Positions 11,193 through 22,923 of a stretch of 64,000 nt of DNA are shown here, one piece after another (position 1 is the stretch's first letter; every line of letters starts with the position of its first letter). The stretch is from the NCBI GenBank assembly GCA_946902875.1, contig OX336342.1, positions 10,595,523 through 10,659,522 on the forward strand, given 5' to 3'. This stretch comes from Nematopogon swammerdamellus. Its lineage: Eukaryota; Arthropoda; Insecta; Lepidoptera; Adelidae. The translations under genes were made by a program, and so were the position numbers. Below the pieces are notes generated by a model. It searched no databases, was not told the origin of the DNA, and was given only the letters and a program-made list of their open reading frames with translations.

Positions 11193-13345
11193 GGTTGACG
11201 GTTTGCGTGAGAGTAATGACAGGCGACTGATGTGGATAGAGATCAAGTGCGCGAAGCTACGCTTACTTGTGGCACGCAAAACGTGTCTTCTACTCGTTTA
11301 TATACTCTATCTGTGTACGTATAATATTATGTTTGAGCTTAGCGATACATGCTGCTCTGTGTGAGCACAGTCTGCACGATGCTCGCTCAATGCGATTCGA
11401 CACCAAACTCTCGACAATGGGAGGATTTACTCGCACTCGATGCAGCTCGCGCACATAATATGTAAGTACGTTTATGCCTCGAACAATGACAAAGACCCGC
11501 TACACGGTTACAGTGCATGTGGTCTTTAGCACTATGATAACGGATCCGTTTATATGCGGAACGTAAAGAAATATTAACAACAAAATTACAGCCAAGAAAA
11601 AATATGTACCTATTACCAACAAAGTTTTTTTCGATAATTCTACATCATCTCTAAAGATGACCTGCTGAAACAATATTTAAATTTTAAGTTTCGCATCTCC
11701 CTATTGAGTAAGTATAATATATTTCATATGATATACATAACTTCGGAAATAAAAAGAAACAATTTAAAACGTTAAAAATTCTGTTCTTACTTTCGAAAGA
11801 AAGAAAACGTGTATTATTCACAAAGTAAAGTTAATTTTATTTTTACTTCAGGAGGTGTTGAATGAATTGTATCGAAGCTTACGAATGACGTATTCTAAAG
11901 GGATGCCTAATTTCTCTACAATAGCTTTTGAAATAGCCCTTGCCCGTTTAAACTTTAGTTAGAAGTCCCCACGGATGTTAGGTAAGTACAGACGGAAAGT
12001 TCCGTAAACTTTTGCATTGGAATTTCTAAGAAAGTTTACTTATACAAACAAGAGAAAGGAGCTTGCTTTACACTTCCCGATAGTTTTGTCCAAGTAATAT
12101 CTAGCTCTCACTCGCAAAAATGAAGTGGGCTCATTTAACACAACCGAACTGCTGGAAGAATTCCAATCACCAGAGAACTATAGAAGATTTATTAATTCGT
12201 CGACCAGACGAAAACATCATATAAATGGCGTATGCACACAAAGTCAAAATTACCAAGATATTATATATATTCTATCTCTATTCTAGCTTAACTCTGTTAC
12301 CCTTGCGGATTCATGTATTAGATGCAAGTTGTGTGCATCAGACGTCGTAGATTATATTGGGGGTGAATGAAATCATATGCAGTATAAAATTGCAGTTCTA
12401 ACCATTTAAATGCATTGGAAGAATTTACTATCTTGGCGAAACTCATTAATAGTACAAAAAAACGAAAAACTGCAGCGCGCTTCCGTGAAGGAAACAAAAG
12501 AAATTATGGAGTTCCTGCTGCGAGCTACGAAGACTGGAGAGTCTATGAACTGAACAGCCCCCCGACATGCATTCAATTAACACTACGTATTTATTAGGTA
12601 CGTAATGTATGACGAAGTAAGTGGTTGGTGGATACTTAATTGGTGAACACGCTCAACTACATACTAATGTAATGTTTTTTAATGTTGCGAATTATTTATT
12701 TCAAAACGTAGTTGAATATCCATCCGCGGGACACTCCAAAGTCACCTTCAGAGGAATTTCAAGGCCATTTTCAGGACGTCACAGTGAGTGCGAAATTTTA
12801 AAGTGAAATGTGCGAGGTCCGCGAAATGTTTTCCAAAAGGTTTAAGATGGGGGAAAACTGGAGGTAACCGAGGCGGGGCAATGCATAGGATGATAATATT
12901 GACTAAAGCACCGCGAGCAAACCTCGGTCACCGCTCGCCTCGAGATATTGTGTTTTAAATACTCGGAGTACAGAAACTCTGCGGTTTCATAGTGACTTTG
13001 TGGCGACTTGTTCAGTAATATTGTGCAGAAATAATATTGTGCAACGAGGAGCGTTGTAACTTTCGTAAAGTTTCACTTTCTCTGAGTTAGGTCCCCATCC
13101 TAAACGTGCGTTAAAAAGTGTCACTTAAAACAATTCCTAGCCCTAATTTTCAAATATATAATTCCATTCCATCCTTTAAAACATTGTGAAATATTAAATT
13201 AATATGTACAGTTACATAAATTAATACAATATTATTATTTACCAGAATACATAATCTACAATAACTTCAGGGAAACTCTTCAGGGGAACTCCCCCTACAC
13301 GCCGCCCTTCATACGTCCTCGCGGCTATCGCGGTTTCATAGAAAA
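11193..13345. other. Stretch of about 2.1 kb without a recognisable gene
   Basis: I see no conserved coding sequence, RNA gene or repeat family. Frames at 11267-11458, 12415-12597 and 12621-12806 are short, with no motifs. Base composition is mixed, with a moderately GC-rich region at about 12880-12950. Confidence 0.45.
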
Positions 13346-13347
13346 TA

Positions 13348-13374
13348 CAGGGTGGCCCAAAATAACGTTGACAA
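13348..13374 (+). repeat. Left terminal inverted repeat of the DD37D transposon
   Basis: It begins CAGGGTGGCCC directly after TA and pairs with 14626-14652 (24 of 27 positions). Confidence 0.9.
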
Positions 13375-13463
13375 GTGATTTTTTAAATAATTTTATTACC
13401 TTTAAACTGAAATTAAATTAATTTATAAATTATAAAAATACAACTTATTTTATACAAGAATTC

Positions 13464-14492
13464 CTATTTTTCTTCAAAATAACCTCCTTTAGCGCGAATA
13501 CAAAGAGTCAAACACTTGGTAAAATTTTCCACAATTTTCCGCACCTCCTCAACAGATATTTTGTCCCACTCGCGTGTAAGAGAAGCCTTCAGGTCATCAA
13601 CAGTTCTATGAGGTGTAGTACAGATCCTTGTCTCTAACATTGACCATAAACTGTAATCCATGGGATTCAGATCAGGCGAGTAGGGTGGCCATTCTATTGA
13701 GCTGATGAAATCAGGGAAATTGCTTTTGCACCACTGTTGAACACTTAAGGCCCTGTGAGCTGAAGCAGAGTCTTGTTGGAATATCCATGGATGGTTACCA
13801 AAGTGCTGTTGACTCCAAGGAAGAACCACAGATTCAAGGATGTCTCGTCGATAATTTTCTTGGTTATATTTTGATACCTTTTTCTACAAAAAACGAGGGG
13901 AGTTTTGCCAGTGGCGCAAATTGCACCCCAAACCATAACTGTTTTCGCGTTTTGGCGACGTGGAATAACTGCAGCAGCTCCAAGACGAGTGGAAGACCAG
14001 ATCCTGTCATTTTGGTGATTATGGGCTTGTTCTATCGAAAACAATTTTTCGTCAGGAATCAGCAGAGAATACGATATTTTTCCAATTCGAAGCAGCGGAG
14101 CGTTGTTTAAGCAAACGACATCTCTCAAGGCGAACTTTTTTGTCTTTCTCTGTAAGCAATTGCGCTTTTCTGAGTTTGTATGGTACCAAATGGAGATCAT
14201 ATTTCACTATACGCTGCACGGTGGAGCGACTTATCCCCAAGTCTCGCGACATTTTTCTCACCTTTGTCTGTGGATTCCGGACTAATCTTTGTTTGATAAT
14301 GTGTTGGTTCCTAGAAGTTCGAACAGTGCGCTTACGTCCTCTCCCAGGACGGTCTCCGATGTTGCCGAGCTCAACATAGCGTTTAATTGCCAAAGAAACT
14401 AGCTGACGACTAACACCAAGAATGTTCACTATCTCACACTGCCGCTTTCCACGTTCATACAATGAAATTATGGCTCCACGCTGCTCTGACAT
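13464..14492 (-). pseudogene. DD37D transposase, frameshifted
   Basis: Read 14492 down to 13464, the span corresponds to about 343 codons, the usual length for the family. The first frame (to 14052) starts MSEQRGAI at the second in-frame ATG and holds two helix-turn-helix units ('QCEIVNILGVSRQLVSLAI' and 'KMSRDLGISRSTVQRIV') separated by a basic GRGRKR linker, the DNA-binding half. The catalytic half continues in two other frames. The first Asp is in DEKLFS (about 14051-14053), the second in QQDSASAH, the third in SPDLNPMDYSLW, with 37 residues between the last two. An insertion of about 10 bases at roughly 14054-14063 and at least one more frame change at about 13865-13890 break the gene. 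An ATG at 14514-14516 could extend the N-terminus by eight residues. Confidence 0.88.
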
Positions 14493-14577
14493 AGCGTAAT
14501 AAATATATTTTAACACTTTTTAGTCAACAAACAATATTAAAATGGCACCAACGAATGAAAAAACCATAGACAAAAAT

Positions 14578-14604
14578 AAAATGGAATGCAACGCATTCCA
14601 TTTT
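14578..14604. repeat. Perfect 12-bp hairpin between transposase start and TIR
   Basis: AAAATGGAATGC (14578-14589) and GCATTCCATTTT (14593-14604) pair perfectly across the three-base loop AAC. It lies upstream of the transposase on its coding strand and outside the terminal repeat. Confidence 0.85.
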
Positions 14605-14625
14605 TGAAATATGATCTTTTAAATT

Positions 14626-14652
14626 TTGTCAACGTTATTTTGGACCACGGTG
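14626..14652 (-). repeat. Right terminal inverted repeat of the DD37D transposon
   Basis: It ends ...GGACCACGGTG directly before TA. The outer end differs from the left TIR at three positions, which may weaken transposase recognition. Confidence 0.9.
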
Positions 14653-14861
14653 TAGTTCGATACACCTTCTCCTGCAGCGGGCGCCGATCGCTGCTCTGTG
14701 GGGGAAATGATTAATTTCGACCTCTTGTTCCATTCCTGGTACATTCTCCATAAGTTGCCCATACGATGCTAAAACGGCAACCAAACATTAATAAACAGCA
14801 CATACCTACACACCCTACACACTACGGTCACCACCCTCTACTTGCTCAGCAGAATATTTTG

Positions 14862-15465
14862 CTTTTTTTATTGAAGGCGCGACATGTGGCGCCGAGCCAC
14901 TCATAAGGTGTCTAACGACGCCCATGGACATTCGGTCGTATGCGGGGGTTGCGAATGCCATGCCGGCCTGGCAGGTGCCTATTCGCGCCGCTCTTGAAGG
15001 ACCTGAGACTGTACTTGGGGGAAAATTTATGGGCAGGGAGAGCGTTCCAGAGTTTACCGGATCTGTAGAGGAAAGATCTGCAGAATCGATTGCTGGTACG
15101 CTCCGCGGTAAGTTCAGCGTGTAGGGATGCAATCCCTGCCCAGTGCGCGTGGTGCGGAGGTGGAAAGGGGACGGCGGGATCGCATTAAACAGCTCCTCCG
15201 AGCACTCCCCCATGGAATAAGCAATAGAAAACACTTAGGGAGCCAACATCCCTACGGTCAAGAACATTCCTACGGTCTTGCAGTGGTTCTAAATCGCAGG
15301 GTTCGCCAAGCTTTTTAGAAGCAACTTGGCGTTCCCCTCGGTATGGCGACGAAAGTTCAGGTCGTGCGATAGTTCGACTCCGAGGACCACGAGGTGTTCG
15401 CTTAATTTAAAAGCGACGTGCCTTGGAATGAAGGAGGATTTCTATAGAAGCAGCTTTGGTCCGGC
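14862..15465 (-). pseudogene. Jockey-like LINE: reverse-transcriptase C-terminus and 3' UTR
   Basis: Read on the minus strand, successive frames give 'LSHDLNFRRHTEGNAKLLL' (about 15410-15330), 'RRDVGSLSVFY' (about 15240), 'MGECSEELFNAIPPSPFHL' (about 15210-15155), 'RTTRTGQGLHPYTL', then a shift into '...LSLPINF' and a 3' UTR ending TTCAATAAAAAA (about 14875-14862). This order (LGV.L..., R.VASL.VFYR..HGECS.EL, FHLRT.R...HP, N.LP..VFP) is the familiar C-terminal part of Jockey-clade ORF2 proteins. Several frameshifts and stops and the missing 5' part make it a dead 5'-truncated copy. Its 3' UTR recurs at 30039-30529, 35888-36052 and 37885-38071. Confidence 0.75.
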
Positions 15466-15907
15466 GTGAAGTACCGTCGCACCGTTTAAATATATAAGCT
15501 TAATGTTATGGCAAGTTTACCTGTAAGTGAAAACCTAATCCGAAGAGTTATACATAGTTCTTATTAGCTCAGCCAAAGCTCAGCTATGTGACTAGCTGAT
15601 GTCTACGCGAGTTAAGGAGTAAGTCGTACGAACAAGAAACTCGTGACGAACTAGAAGTAAACTCGAATAAGCCCAAAGAAACGTTTGCCGAAGTTCTGGG
15701 CCCTTCTTACTCGGAGATTTATCTTATTAGGTCTTAGTTTATCCGTTACTTTGTAAAGGTATGTAATTATTTAGAAAGTTCTACATCAGCGGTAGGCACA
15801 TAGACACACACGTTAAATGTAGTAGTAGTGCAGCATAGACATTGAATGAAAAGTTATATGTTCAAGGAATACACATTGGTCCATTTTCGAGATTGATAGA
15901 AGTATAT
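15466..15907. other. Stretch without a recognisable gene
   Basis: Nothing recognised. Confidence 0.4.
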
Positions 15908-16286
15908 AGTTCCATACTAACGGCAAATATTTTGGGAGAGACATCATAACCATCACAATAAACACATTAAGCAAAAAATATATATATATATTAGCATTAG
16001 TTTTCGAGAAATTTAACAAAGTATGTCCATGTTCTAACGATGAAAACGTGCCACTGGGTATCTAAACAGCTGATTATTTGAGGTCATTGACTCTCATGGC
16101 ACCCCGTATGCAAAAGGAGAGCCAATGGCCTTGAGCGCACGAGGCGCACCGCCACGCGACACGCATAAAGCGCATTCTTTGTTAAATTTCTCGAAAACAA
16201 AAAATTTTTTTTTTTGCTTAACGTTTTTTTATGATAGGTATGTGTCCCTCCCAAAATATTTGCAGTTAGTTTGGAAACACCTTATA
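15908..16286. mobile_element. Foldback MITE family F4, copy 1
   Basis: The left arm (about 15908-16020) and right arm (about 16183-16286) are imperfect inverted repeats: 'GGCAAATATTTTGGGAG' against 'CTCCCAAAATATTTGC', and 'TTTCGAGAAATTTAACAAAG' against 'CTTTGTTAAATTTCTCGAAA'. The right end reads GGAAACACCTTAT, matching the end of the copy at 40796-41186. The left end has lost the AAGGTG terminus. Confidence 0.7.
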
Positions 16287-17129
16287 CTATACACACCCCG
16301 GGTTCATAAATGCACCTTGAGAACTTGAACCTCCCGTGCACCTTGCTAAGACACTGCATACGACGAGTTGACGATTATGACAATCTTCTAGAAGTAGTAG
16401 TGCAATTACTATTATGAAGCTGAGTTTCATCGATTGACAGCTCCCCAAATTTTTTTTTTCCAGAAAATACAATTCAGTAATGGGAAATGAGTGAGGCAGT
16501 ACGGCGGCGCGGCTCGGCGTATGAATTTCACTTAGGGGGAGCGGCGCGGCAATAAGTTAGGTAACTAGGTTCCAACCTACTCAATACAGTTGAAGCTTGC
16601 CTTCGAATATTTCCAGAATGCTGCGCTGAACGCACATTCTACGGGACCACCACAAGAGCTTACGTAGTTCGGCGCGGTTTCATAGCCCGCGAACAAAGTG
16701 TGGTAAGTCTGGAATGTTAGGAATATTAATTACGCGCGTCGAGGTTATTAGATACCGGTTCCAGCATTTAATATCAAATATAGACACGCACCCCTACTTG
16801 CTCGTGTAAATAAAGGTAGGTTTATACACATAGCAATTTCTGAGGGCTTCAAATTAGTGTAGAGACAGAGAGAGAGAGAGAGAGAGAGAAGATTGCCGTA
16901 GCTCCATTAAATATACACCACACTCATCTAAGGCTAGAGCTTTTATGTTGTTATACCTAAAATATTGTCGCTCCTTATGTCCTTGCTCCGGGATAAAGCT
17001 GGCAACGACGTCGTCATCGCCTTTTGTCACCACCACCGTCGCGTCGTCGGCTCTTTGTTGCGGTGTGCCTCGTTATGAGAACCAAAGAAATCAAAACACT
17101 ACTACTGTAAGTTATGTTAGTACACATAA
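16287..17129. other. Stretch without a recognisable gene
   Basis: A (GA)n microsatellite lies at about 16861-16889. Nothing else is recognised. Confidence 0.45.
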
Positions 17130-17416
17130 ATGAATATCCCGACAATCGGGGTAGGCAGAGTAATCAGTGCTGTGCTGCAAGTACTCTTGTAAATTACAGT
17201 ACAACACCGATCAGCACTATTAGCAATGTATTAGGACAAGATAACTATCAAGCAGCAAGTAAGGCACGAGGACCTGCCTTGACTCGGTCGAAGGACACAC
17301 CCACGCATGATTCGGCGGAAGGACCGTGCCAAGGTGAGAGGTGGCTATCCTGTCGACGACATGCACGGGCAGAGATGCAGTGGGGCTATTATTTTTAAGT
17401 ACCGGTCCCACGTAGT
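17130..17416 (+). repeat. SINE-like family S2, near full-length copy
   Basis: It carries 'CCCGACAATCGGGGTAGGC', 'CTGCAAGTACTCTTGTAAAT', 'ATCAAGCAGCAAGTAAGGC', 'CCAAGGTGAGAGGTGGCTA' and 'GAGATGCAGTGGGGCTATT', ending at 'GGTCCCACGTAGTAC'. Useful as a little-altered reference for the hypermutated copy at 50228. Confidence 0.8.
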
Positions 17417-17577
17417 ACTACTACTTGTATTTAGGGTTTTAAATTTCTAAATTAATATGAAGCACTCATATTTGTATTTAAATTCTCCATTGAAATGCAA
17501 CACCAAGTTGTGAAAATGCTTTTATAACAGCCTAATGAGCCGATTATTCTATCATTTTAGGCCAGGAAACGAATGAT

Positions 17578-18213
17578 TCTAGCCGGAAAGCTCGAAAGCA
17601 GAAAGTTTGACTTTGGAACTTTGTTGTGACTAGTTAGGAGGTAAACATACTAAAAGTCCCCACCACTGGGGGGTGCGCCCTAGGGGGGAGCACAAAGAAG
17701 GTCCCATTTTTCGGTTTTTCGCATATATCTCGAAAACGGTGCATCATAGAAAACACTGCTCAATTACGGAATAAGAGGTGATAAAATTTTCTACAACTTT
17801 GATGTACACACTTTTTACCAATTCTCAATCGTTGTTGAGATATAAGGTCCGAAAAAAAGCCGATTTTATTTGCAAATAAAAGCAATGTATGACAAAAACA
17901 GATTTTTGCTTTTATTTGCAAATAAAATCGGCCTCTTTTCGGACCTTATATCTCGAGAACGATTGAGAATTAGTAAAAAGTGTGTACATCAAAGTTGTAG
18001 AGAATTTTATCACCTCTTATTCCGTAATTGAACAGTGTTTCCTATGATGCATCGTTTTTAGATATATGCGAAAAACCGAAAAATGGGACCTTCTTTGTGC
18101 TCCACCCCATAGGGCGCTCCCCCAGTGATGGTGACTTTTAGTATGTTTACCTCCTAACTAGTCACAACAAAGTTCCGAAGTCAAACTTTCTGCTTTCGAG
18201 CTTTCCGGCTAGA
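17578..18213. mobile_element. Long foldback element F2, 636 bp, arms of 308 bp
   Basis: Left arm 17578-17885 and right arm 17906-18213 are inverted copies from the outer TCTAGCCGG/CCGGCTAGA to the inner AGCAA/TTGCT, separated by a 20-base loop. Both arms are 308 bp, so net length has been kept, with scattered mismatches (for example the C/G-rich block near 17665-17690 against 18100-18125). No target duplication is obvious. There is no coding capacity. The transcript would form a very long hairpin. Confidence 0.85.
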
Positions 18214-18221
18214 CCCCTTAT

Positions 18222-18425
18222 TTGGGCACTCATTTACTACACTATTTTGAATACTTTGATCAGAACATTCCGGAACATAGAACTGACTACAAAAAAGCTT
18301 TATTCGATCCAAAACATGAGCTTGTCCATTCATGGGGGGAAAGTGCTACGGGTTCTTGTCACAACAGTCCCAATAATGGAAGGGCTTTTTATTTTAATTT
18401 AATTATTCCTTTGCTTATACTTCGT
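18222..18425 (+). other. Unassigned open frame abutting foldback F2
   Basis: Directly after the foldback an open frame without ATG reads 'LLHYFEYFDQNIPEHRTDYK', then KALFDPKHELVHSWGESATG, and later degrades into AT-rich sequence. It is more protein-like in composition than other short frames here, but I recognise no family and see no splice signals. It may be a remnant of coding DNA into which the foldback inserted, or chance. Confidence 0.2.
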
Positions 18426-19534
18426 TGTTTTTTTCTTCTATGTTTTTTTTTATCGATAGCGCGACATGTGGCATCTCTTCACCTTAATATTATTTTAATT
18501 ATGTTTTAATAAATATTTATTTATTGTGGGTAAAATTATTCTTAGTATACGAAATATTATAATATGTCATATTTCCTAAACAACGGGCACTTACTAATAG
18601 GTCTATATTAAAAACATATTATGTTCAGGTATAGCCTGAGGTTACACGTGGAAAAAATCTTTGACAAAATAACGACAATTTTGATGAACGATAATAATGA
18701 TGTAATACGAGTATGATCGTGCTCACCATAGGTCAAGGGTATTTTGTGCGTATTTTATTAGGTTTTTTGTCGTCGTTATGGAATTATGATGTACAGGTAT
18801 TAGGAATATTCTCTGTGTAGGAATTTCGTGGCGATTTCTTCCATTAATATATTATACTAAAATCTACATAAAATGTCAAAGAAAATTAAAACTTTGAAGC
18901 AATTTATATATAATATCTATAAAAATAAATAAAGTGCGAGTCGAACTCGCGTGGAGAGGGTTCCGTACCATTTCGTTTTCCGTTAGAACTTTAAGACTAG
19001 TATTAAATTTATTTGATAAACACATTACATTACAGTAACTGAATATAAAATAATCTAAATATATAAATGTATATAATGTATTATTAATTAAATTAAAATT
19101 ATTAAATAAACTATAACTACATATCAAATACAATTTACCTACAAATATAACTAATTTCAAAACTATAACTAAACAACTAACTTACTTCAAGACTTGAGAT
19201 TTTCGGTTAGGTTTTCCTGTAAACTAAGAAAGGCCCTATATTCCGTATTTCTAAATTTTAGACTCAGTAGTTTCGGGGATGGTAGGGTGGGGGGGATGCT
19301 CGATTTTTGTATATTTTCTTTAAGATATTTTTGTTACTATGTACTTTAAAGTTATAAAAAAATATATATTTGTATTCCATATAACAATCCTTTTCATTGT
19401 AATGTACCATGATGCACTTAAAAATAATTCTTTGTGGTTCGTCGATGGCAACCTTCTCTGTATCCCAATATTCTTTCTATACACATTCTTTTGCTGTTGA
19501 ATCAGCTCGTCTCTGGTACCACGGAAACCTCTGG
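18426..19534. other. AT-rich stretch without a recognisable gene
   Basis: A fragment of repeat family S4 lies at 18935-18972 ('AAGTGCGAGTCGAACTCGCG'). The rest is AT-rich and unassigned. Confidence 0.5.
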
Positions 19535-19791
19535 TTTTTTTTTTTTTTTTTTTTTTATGGAAACTGACACGGGTGGCTACATCACCTACAACATCCGTGA
19601 TGTCAGCCCATACCACCGGATGAACTTGGTGCCACGTCAGCGCTTCCCTTCGGTCGTGCCGGCTACACTGAACTGGACGGAAAACACAAACTATTTACAT
19701 AGCCGTTTCGACCGACCTTTCATTCAGTGTGGTGGTACCAACCCGGGCGGGTTAAACCCTACCACCTAGTAATATAAGAAGGGAGTCATAT
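19535..19791 (-). repeat. SINE family S1, body and poly-A tail (reverse)
   Basis: The T-run at 19535-19556 is the poly-A tail on the sense strand. It is followed by the antisense of 'GTCAGTTTCCAT', 'GGATGTTGTAGGTGATGTAG', 'GGCACC..GTTCA', 'CAGTTCAGTGTAGCCGGC' and 'GGTTGGTACCACC', ending at the CTAGGTGGTAGGG region. Confidence 0.8.
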
Positions 19792-19870
19792 CCCTTAGTC
19801 GCCTTTTACGACATACACGGGAAGAGATGCAGTGGGGCTATTCTTTTAAAGTACCGGCCCCACACGGTAC
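19792..19870 (+). repeat. SINE-like family S2, 3' part joined to S1
   Basis: It reads 'CCCTTAGTCGCCTTTTACGAC' region, 'GAGATGCAGTGGGGCTATTC' and 'TACCGGCCCCACACGGTAC'. It directly abuts the S1 copy in opposite orientation, the same arrangement as at 62661-63079. Confidence 0.75.
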
Positions 19871-22602
19871 AAAGGTAATTGGTAACGGTATAAGGTAACG
19901 GTATTTGGTAATTCCTGTCCTGTCACTATCCGTATATTTTCCACTCCTCACAACATTTTCAAATTCAGTTTGAAGGAACATATGTTGTCAAGCTCTTCAT
20001 GTGTGTTATTGTTTAGTTAGAGACTGCATTATGTAGGCATGAATATATTTTTATTTGTATATTTCGATCCAAATAAATAAAAAAAAGTACATTATATTAT
20101 TATTTTTATCCCACTTAATTTTGCACTACCTTTTCCTCAATACCAGGCAGCACTGGTAGAGAATACCTTTAGGCTTTAAGGCCGCTTTTTACCACTTTTA
20201 TAATGAGCAGTAAAGCGTGTTTCCATTTATATGAATAAAGCTATATATAAATATAAAACAATACAAACAATAACTATATTTTTTATTGTACACCAAAGAC
20301 TGAATATGACTGAATATATTGGCACAGGAGGCTAGCACAATGCATTAAACCTATGTGATGTAGGTAATCACTTAACTAAATATTTCATTCTACAAGTATC
20401 TCAGCTTTAGCGCATTGTCGCACGTATACGTGCTGAAGTGTGGGAAAATGTAATATTTTTCAAAAAGAAATAACAGTAAGGTGCTTTTGAATTTACTCCT
20501 TGCCTGATTCAAACCATTACAATAAAAGTAAATTAGCTTGCTGCTGCCCACAAGAGCCATCTTCGAGTTCATTAGCTCATCTAAAAATGCACCGCCTGCG
20601 GTTGCGGGGGCGGAGCGGGGGCGGAGCGGAAGAGGGGGCAGCGGGCGTGTGTCGTCGTCGTGATTTCCCAAAGGCATCGTTTTACTTGTGAGCTAATTGA
20701 GAACGCGATACGTGTTTACATATTTACAGAACGAGTCAGACCGCAAGGTGCAACATACAAAGAGCAGGACGCTGAAGACTGGCGCAAGAGGAAAGTCCTT
20801 CAGTTTTCGTAGAAGTTCCACATTGGAATCCTGTCTATTGACATACATAAGTAAATTCACCATGCAGTGTTTTAGCGAGGTGCACGGGAAAATCTTGGAA
20901 AAAATTTATTCAAAGATAAGCGAAATGTGAATTGCACTTCTGGTAAGTTAATATTTCGGAGGAAGTTTATGAGCTGCTATGAATTGAAAAAAAAGAAGCG
21001 AAATTTCGGTTTATAGAATAAAGAAAAAAAAAGTTTAAATTTATAATGGCGAGGGCGATGTAAACATTTGTAGGAGTGGTATATATGTGTATGTGTATTG
21101 TATAGGCACCAACACGTAAACATTCAGAAATGATTATTTCCAGTCAAATCGAAAAGACAAAATTGATAGATAACAAAGAAAAATCACAAAGCGAATAATA
21201 CTCCGCCTGCTGCAGGCGTACTTTACGTTATTCGATATCGAAAAACGTTGATATTATTTGTGAAATTTTGTTGAACTTTTCACCTTAGAGGACAAATGTT
21301 CGGTTCGAATTAATATATTTTAACTCGATAAATCGTCTGCATCTGCGCCTTTGTTTTGGCATCATTAGGTATTCGATTTTTAAAAAAATTGCTTAGCCGA
21401 AATCTTAAAATCCCTGAATGCGATAAATTAATAATTTGTGGCTGCCGGTACCGCGATATCGCGAAATAGTCATCACCGAAAGGTTAACTCCAACCTTGCG
21501 TGGTAAAGGACATTTGCCATCACAAGGTTACCTTCATAGGCCATATTTCTGTTTTTATCATCCACATAATTGAGTTATTGCAGCATCTATCGCCATTCCA
21601 ACGCGGGGGAGGCGGACGGTCTCGCCTCTCGCCGCGGGCCTCGGGCCTCGACTAGCTGACGTTTTTTGTTTTATATTATATTTGTTTGCTACAAATCAAG
21701 CCGCGGCTGCCACGCGAACTGGAAACGGCAGATAAGGCGCCGAAGGCATTACTACATGAAAATGTATCCCTTCTGATATTCCTCTCTGACATTCCCACAC
21801 TTTGTGATTCGACGACGCGCTATGCAGTGCGAAATATACTCTATCCTCGCGTACCAGACCTTCGAATCCGTTGAGAATGTAGGCGCAAAATAAAATATCG
21901 CTTTGCCGAAAGTATTCTTGCGTTTCGAAATAAGCGTTGTTTAGATCGAATGCGTTGGGAAATAGTATTTGGGACGATTCAGTTAAAGTATGATTTTGAG
22001 ATCGCGACAGTTATCTTAAGCCCGTAGGGTCGAGGGGTTTCCATTCAGACTGGAGTTAGTATTTAAAGTAACACTTGTGCCGGTCGAGCGACCGACAACG
22101 GGGAGAAGTCTCCTCGCGTCGACATTCAGACATCGAATCACTTATTTATTAATGTTGACTTAGGCCAGACACAATAAATAGATTTACGGCTGCGTGCGAA
22201 AACTTTGGCGCGGATTCGGGGGTTAGATTCAAATTGCTTTCTTTTGTCAATATTTGTGTAGCTCGTAGGACGGAGGGATACGATCTAATTCTGGACAGTC
22301 GGACGACAGAGACCTAAATCTCTCTTGAGCTACTTCGCTGTCTTCGCTTCTTCTTACCGACTCTGCGTACCGGTAACTTGTAAGTAAGTATACGTCGTGA
22401 ACAATATGTAAACCTTACGGATGTCTTGACTATCCTGGGCTTTGTACTTTTCGTTATGTTTAAGTAACTGTTCGTTACTGCCATAAGAACACTCAAGTAA
22501 TGAACAATAAACAATACACACTTTACAATATTTCATTGTAATCTGAACTATTGACAAACTATTCATTGTGCTTAGCTTAGGAAATTATAACTACTGAGGA
22601 GT
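19871..22602. other. Stretch of about 2.7 kb without a recognisable gene
   Basis: No gene family is recognised. GC-rich purine-heavy DNA lies at about 20590-20650 and a moderately GC-rich patch at about 21600-21660. A hairpin 'CCGGTCGAGCGACCG' lies at about 22080. Confidence 0.45.
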
Positions 22603-22765
22603 CTACTGTTGTAATAAACGAGCATGTATGAAGAATATTATGAGAGTGGAAGAGGAGGCAGAGGTGTGCCAGGGTCGTGGCACGTGGAGATCCGTGTCTC
22701 TACCTACCCCACTGGAAACAGACGCTGTATGTATGTTGTAATAAACACAATAAATAAGTAAAGAA
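22603..22765 (+). repeat. LINE 3' end (C-terminal coding tail)
   Basis: The plus strand reads 'ACMKNIMRVEEEAEVCQGRG' followed by 'TWRSV' and then (AATAAA)-rich tail sequence. The same segment occurs at 63599-63770. This is a common lepidopteran non-LTR retrotransposon C-terminus ('VEEAREVCQDR..WR.VV'). Confidence 0.65.
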
Positions 22766-22923
22766 TATACAAACAAATTACAAATAAAAATTATTAAAAT
22801 TAAGATAAGACTAAACAATATTAACTAATAAAAACTAAAATTAAATTATAAATAATTATCTACAGTTAGATAATATCGTCTAGGTCGACCGTTGCTGTAA
22901 CTGCATGAAACCATTTAGATTAT

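Larger units (their letters stand above)
13348..14652 (-). mobile_element. Tc1/mariner-superfamily transposon, DD37D (maT-like), 1305 bp
   Basis: The element is bounded by TA dinucleotides (13346-13347 and 14653-14654), the target duplication expected for this superfamily. Its terminal inverted repeats are 27 bp: 13348-13374 begins CAGGGTGGCCCAAAATAACG and 14626-14652 is its inverted partner with three mismatches. One transposase reading frame fills most of the interior on the minus strand. Length, TIRs and a DD37D catalytic spacing fit the maT/DD37D group known from moths and nematodes. The transposase is broken, so this copy could move only if enzyme is supplied in trans. Confidence 0.9.

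Noticed and set aside
13464..14516. Intact transposase
   Set aside because: The DNA-binding and catalytic parts lie in three different frames with stops between them.
19320..19616. Lys-rich minus-strand frame
   Set aside because: It is the translated poly-A tail and 3' end of a SINE.
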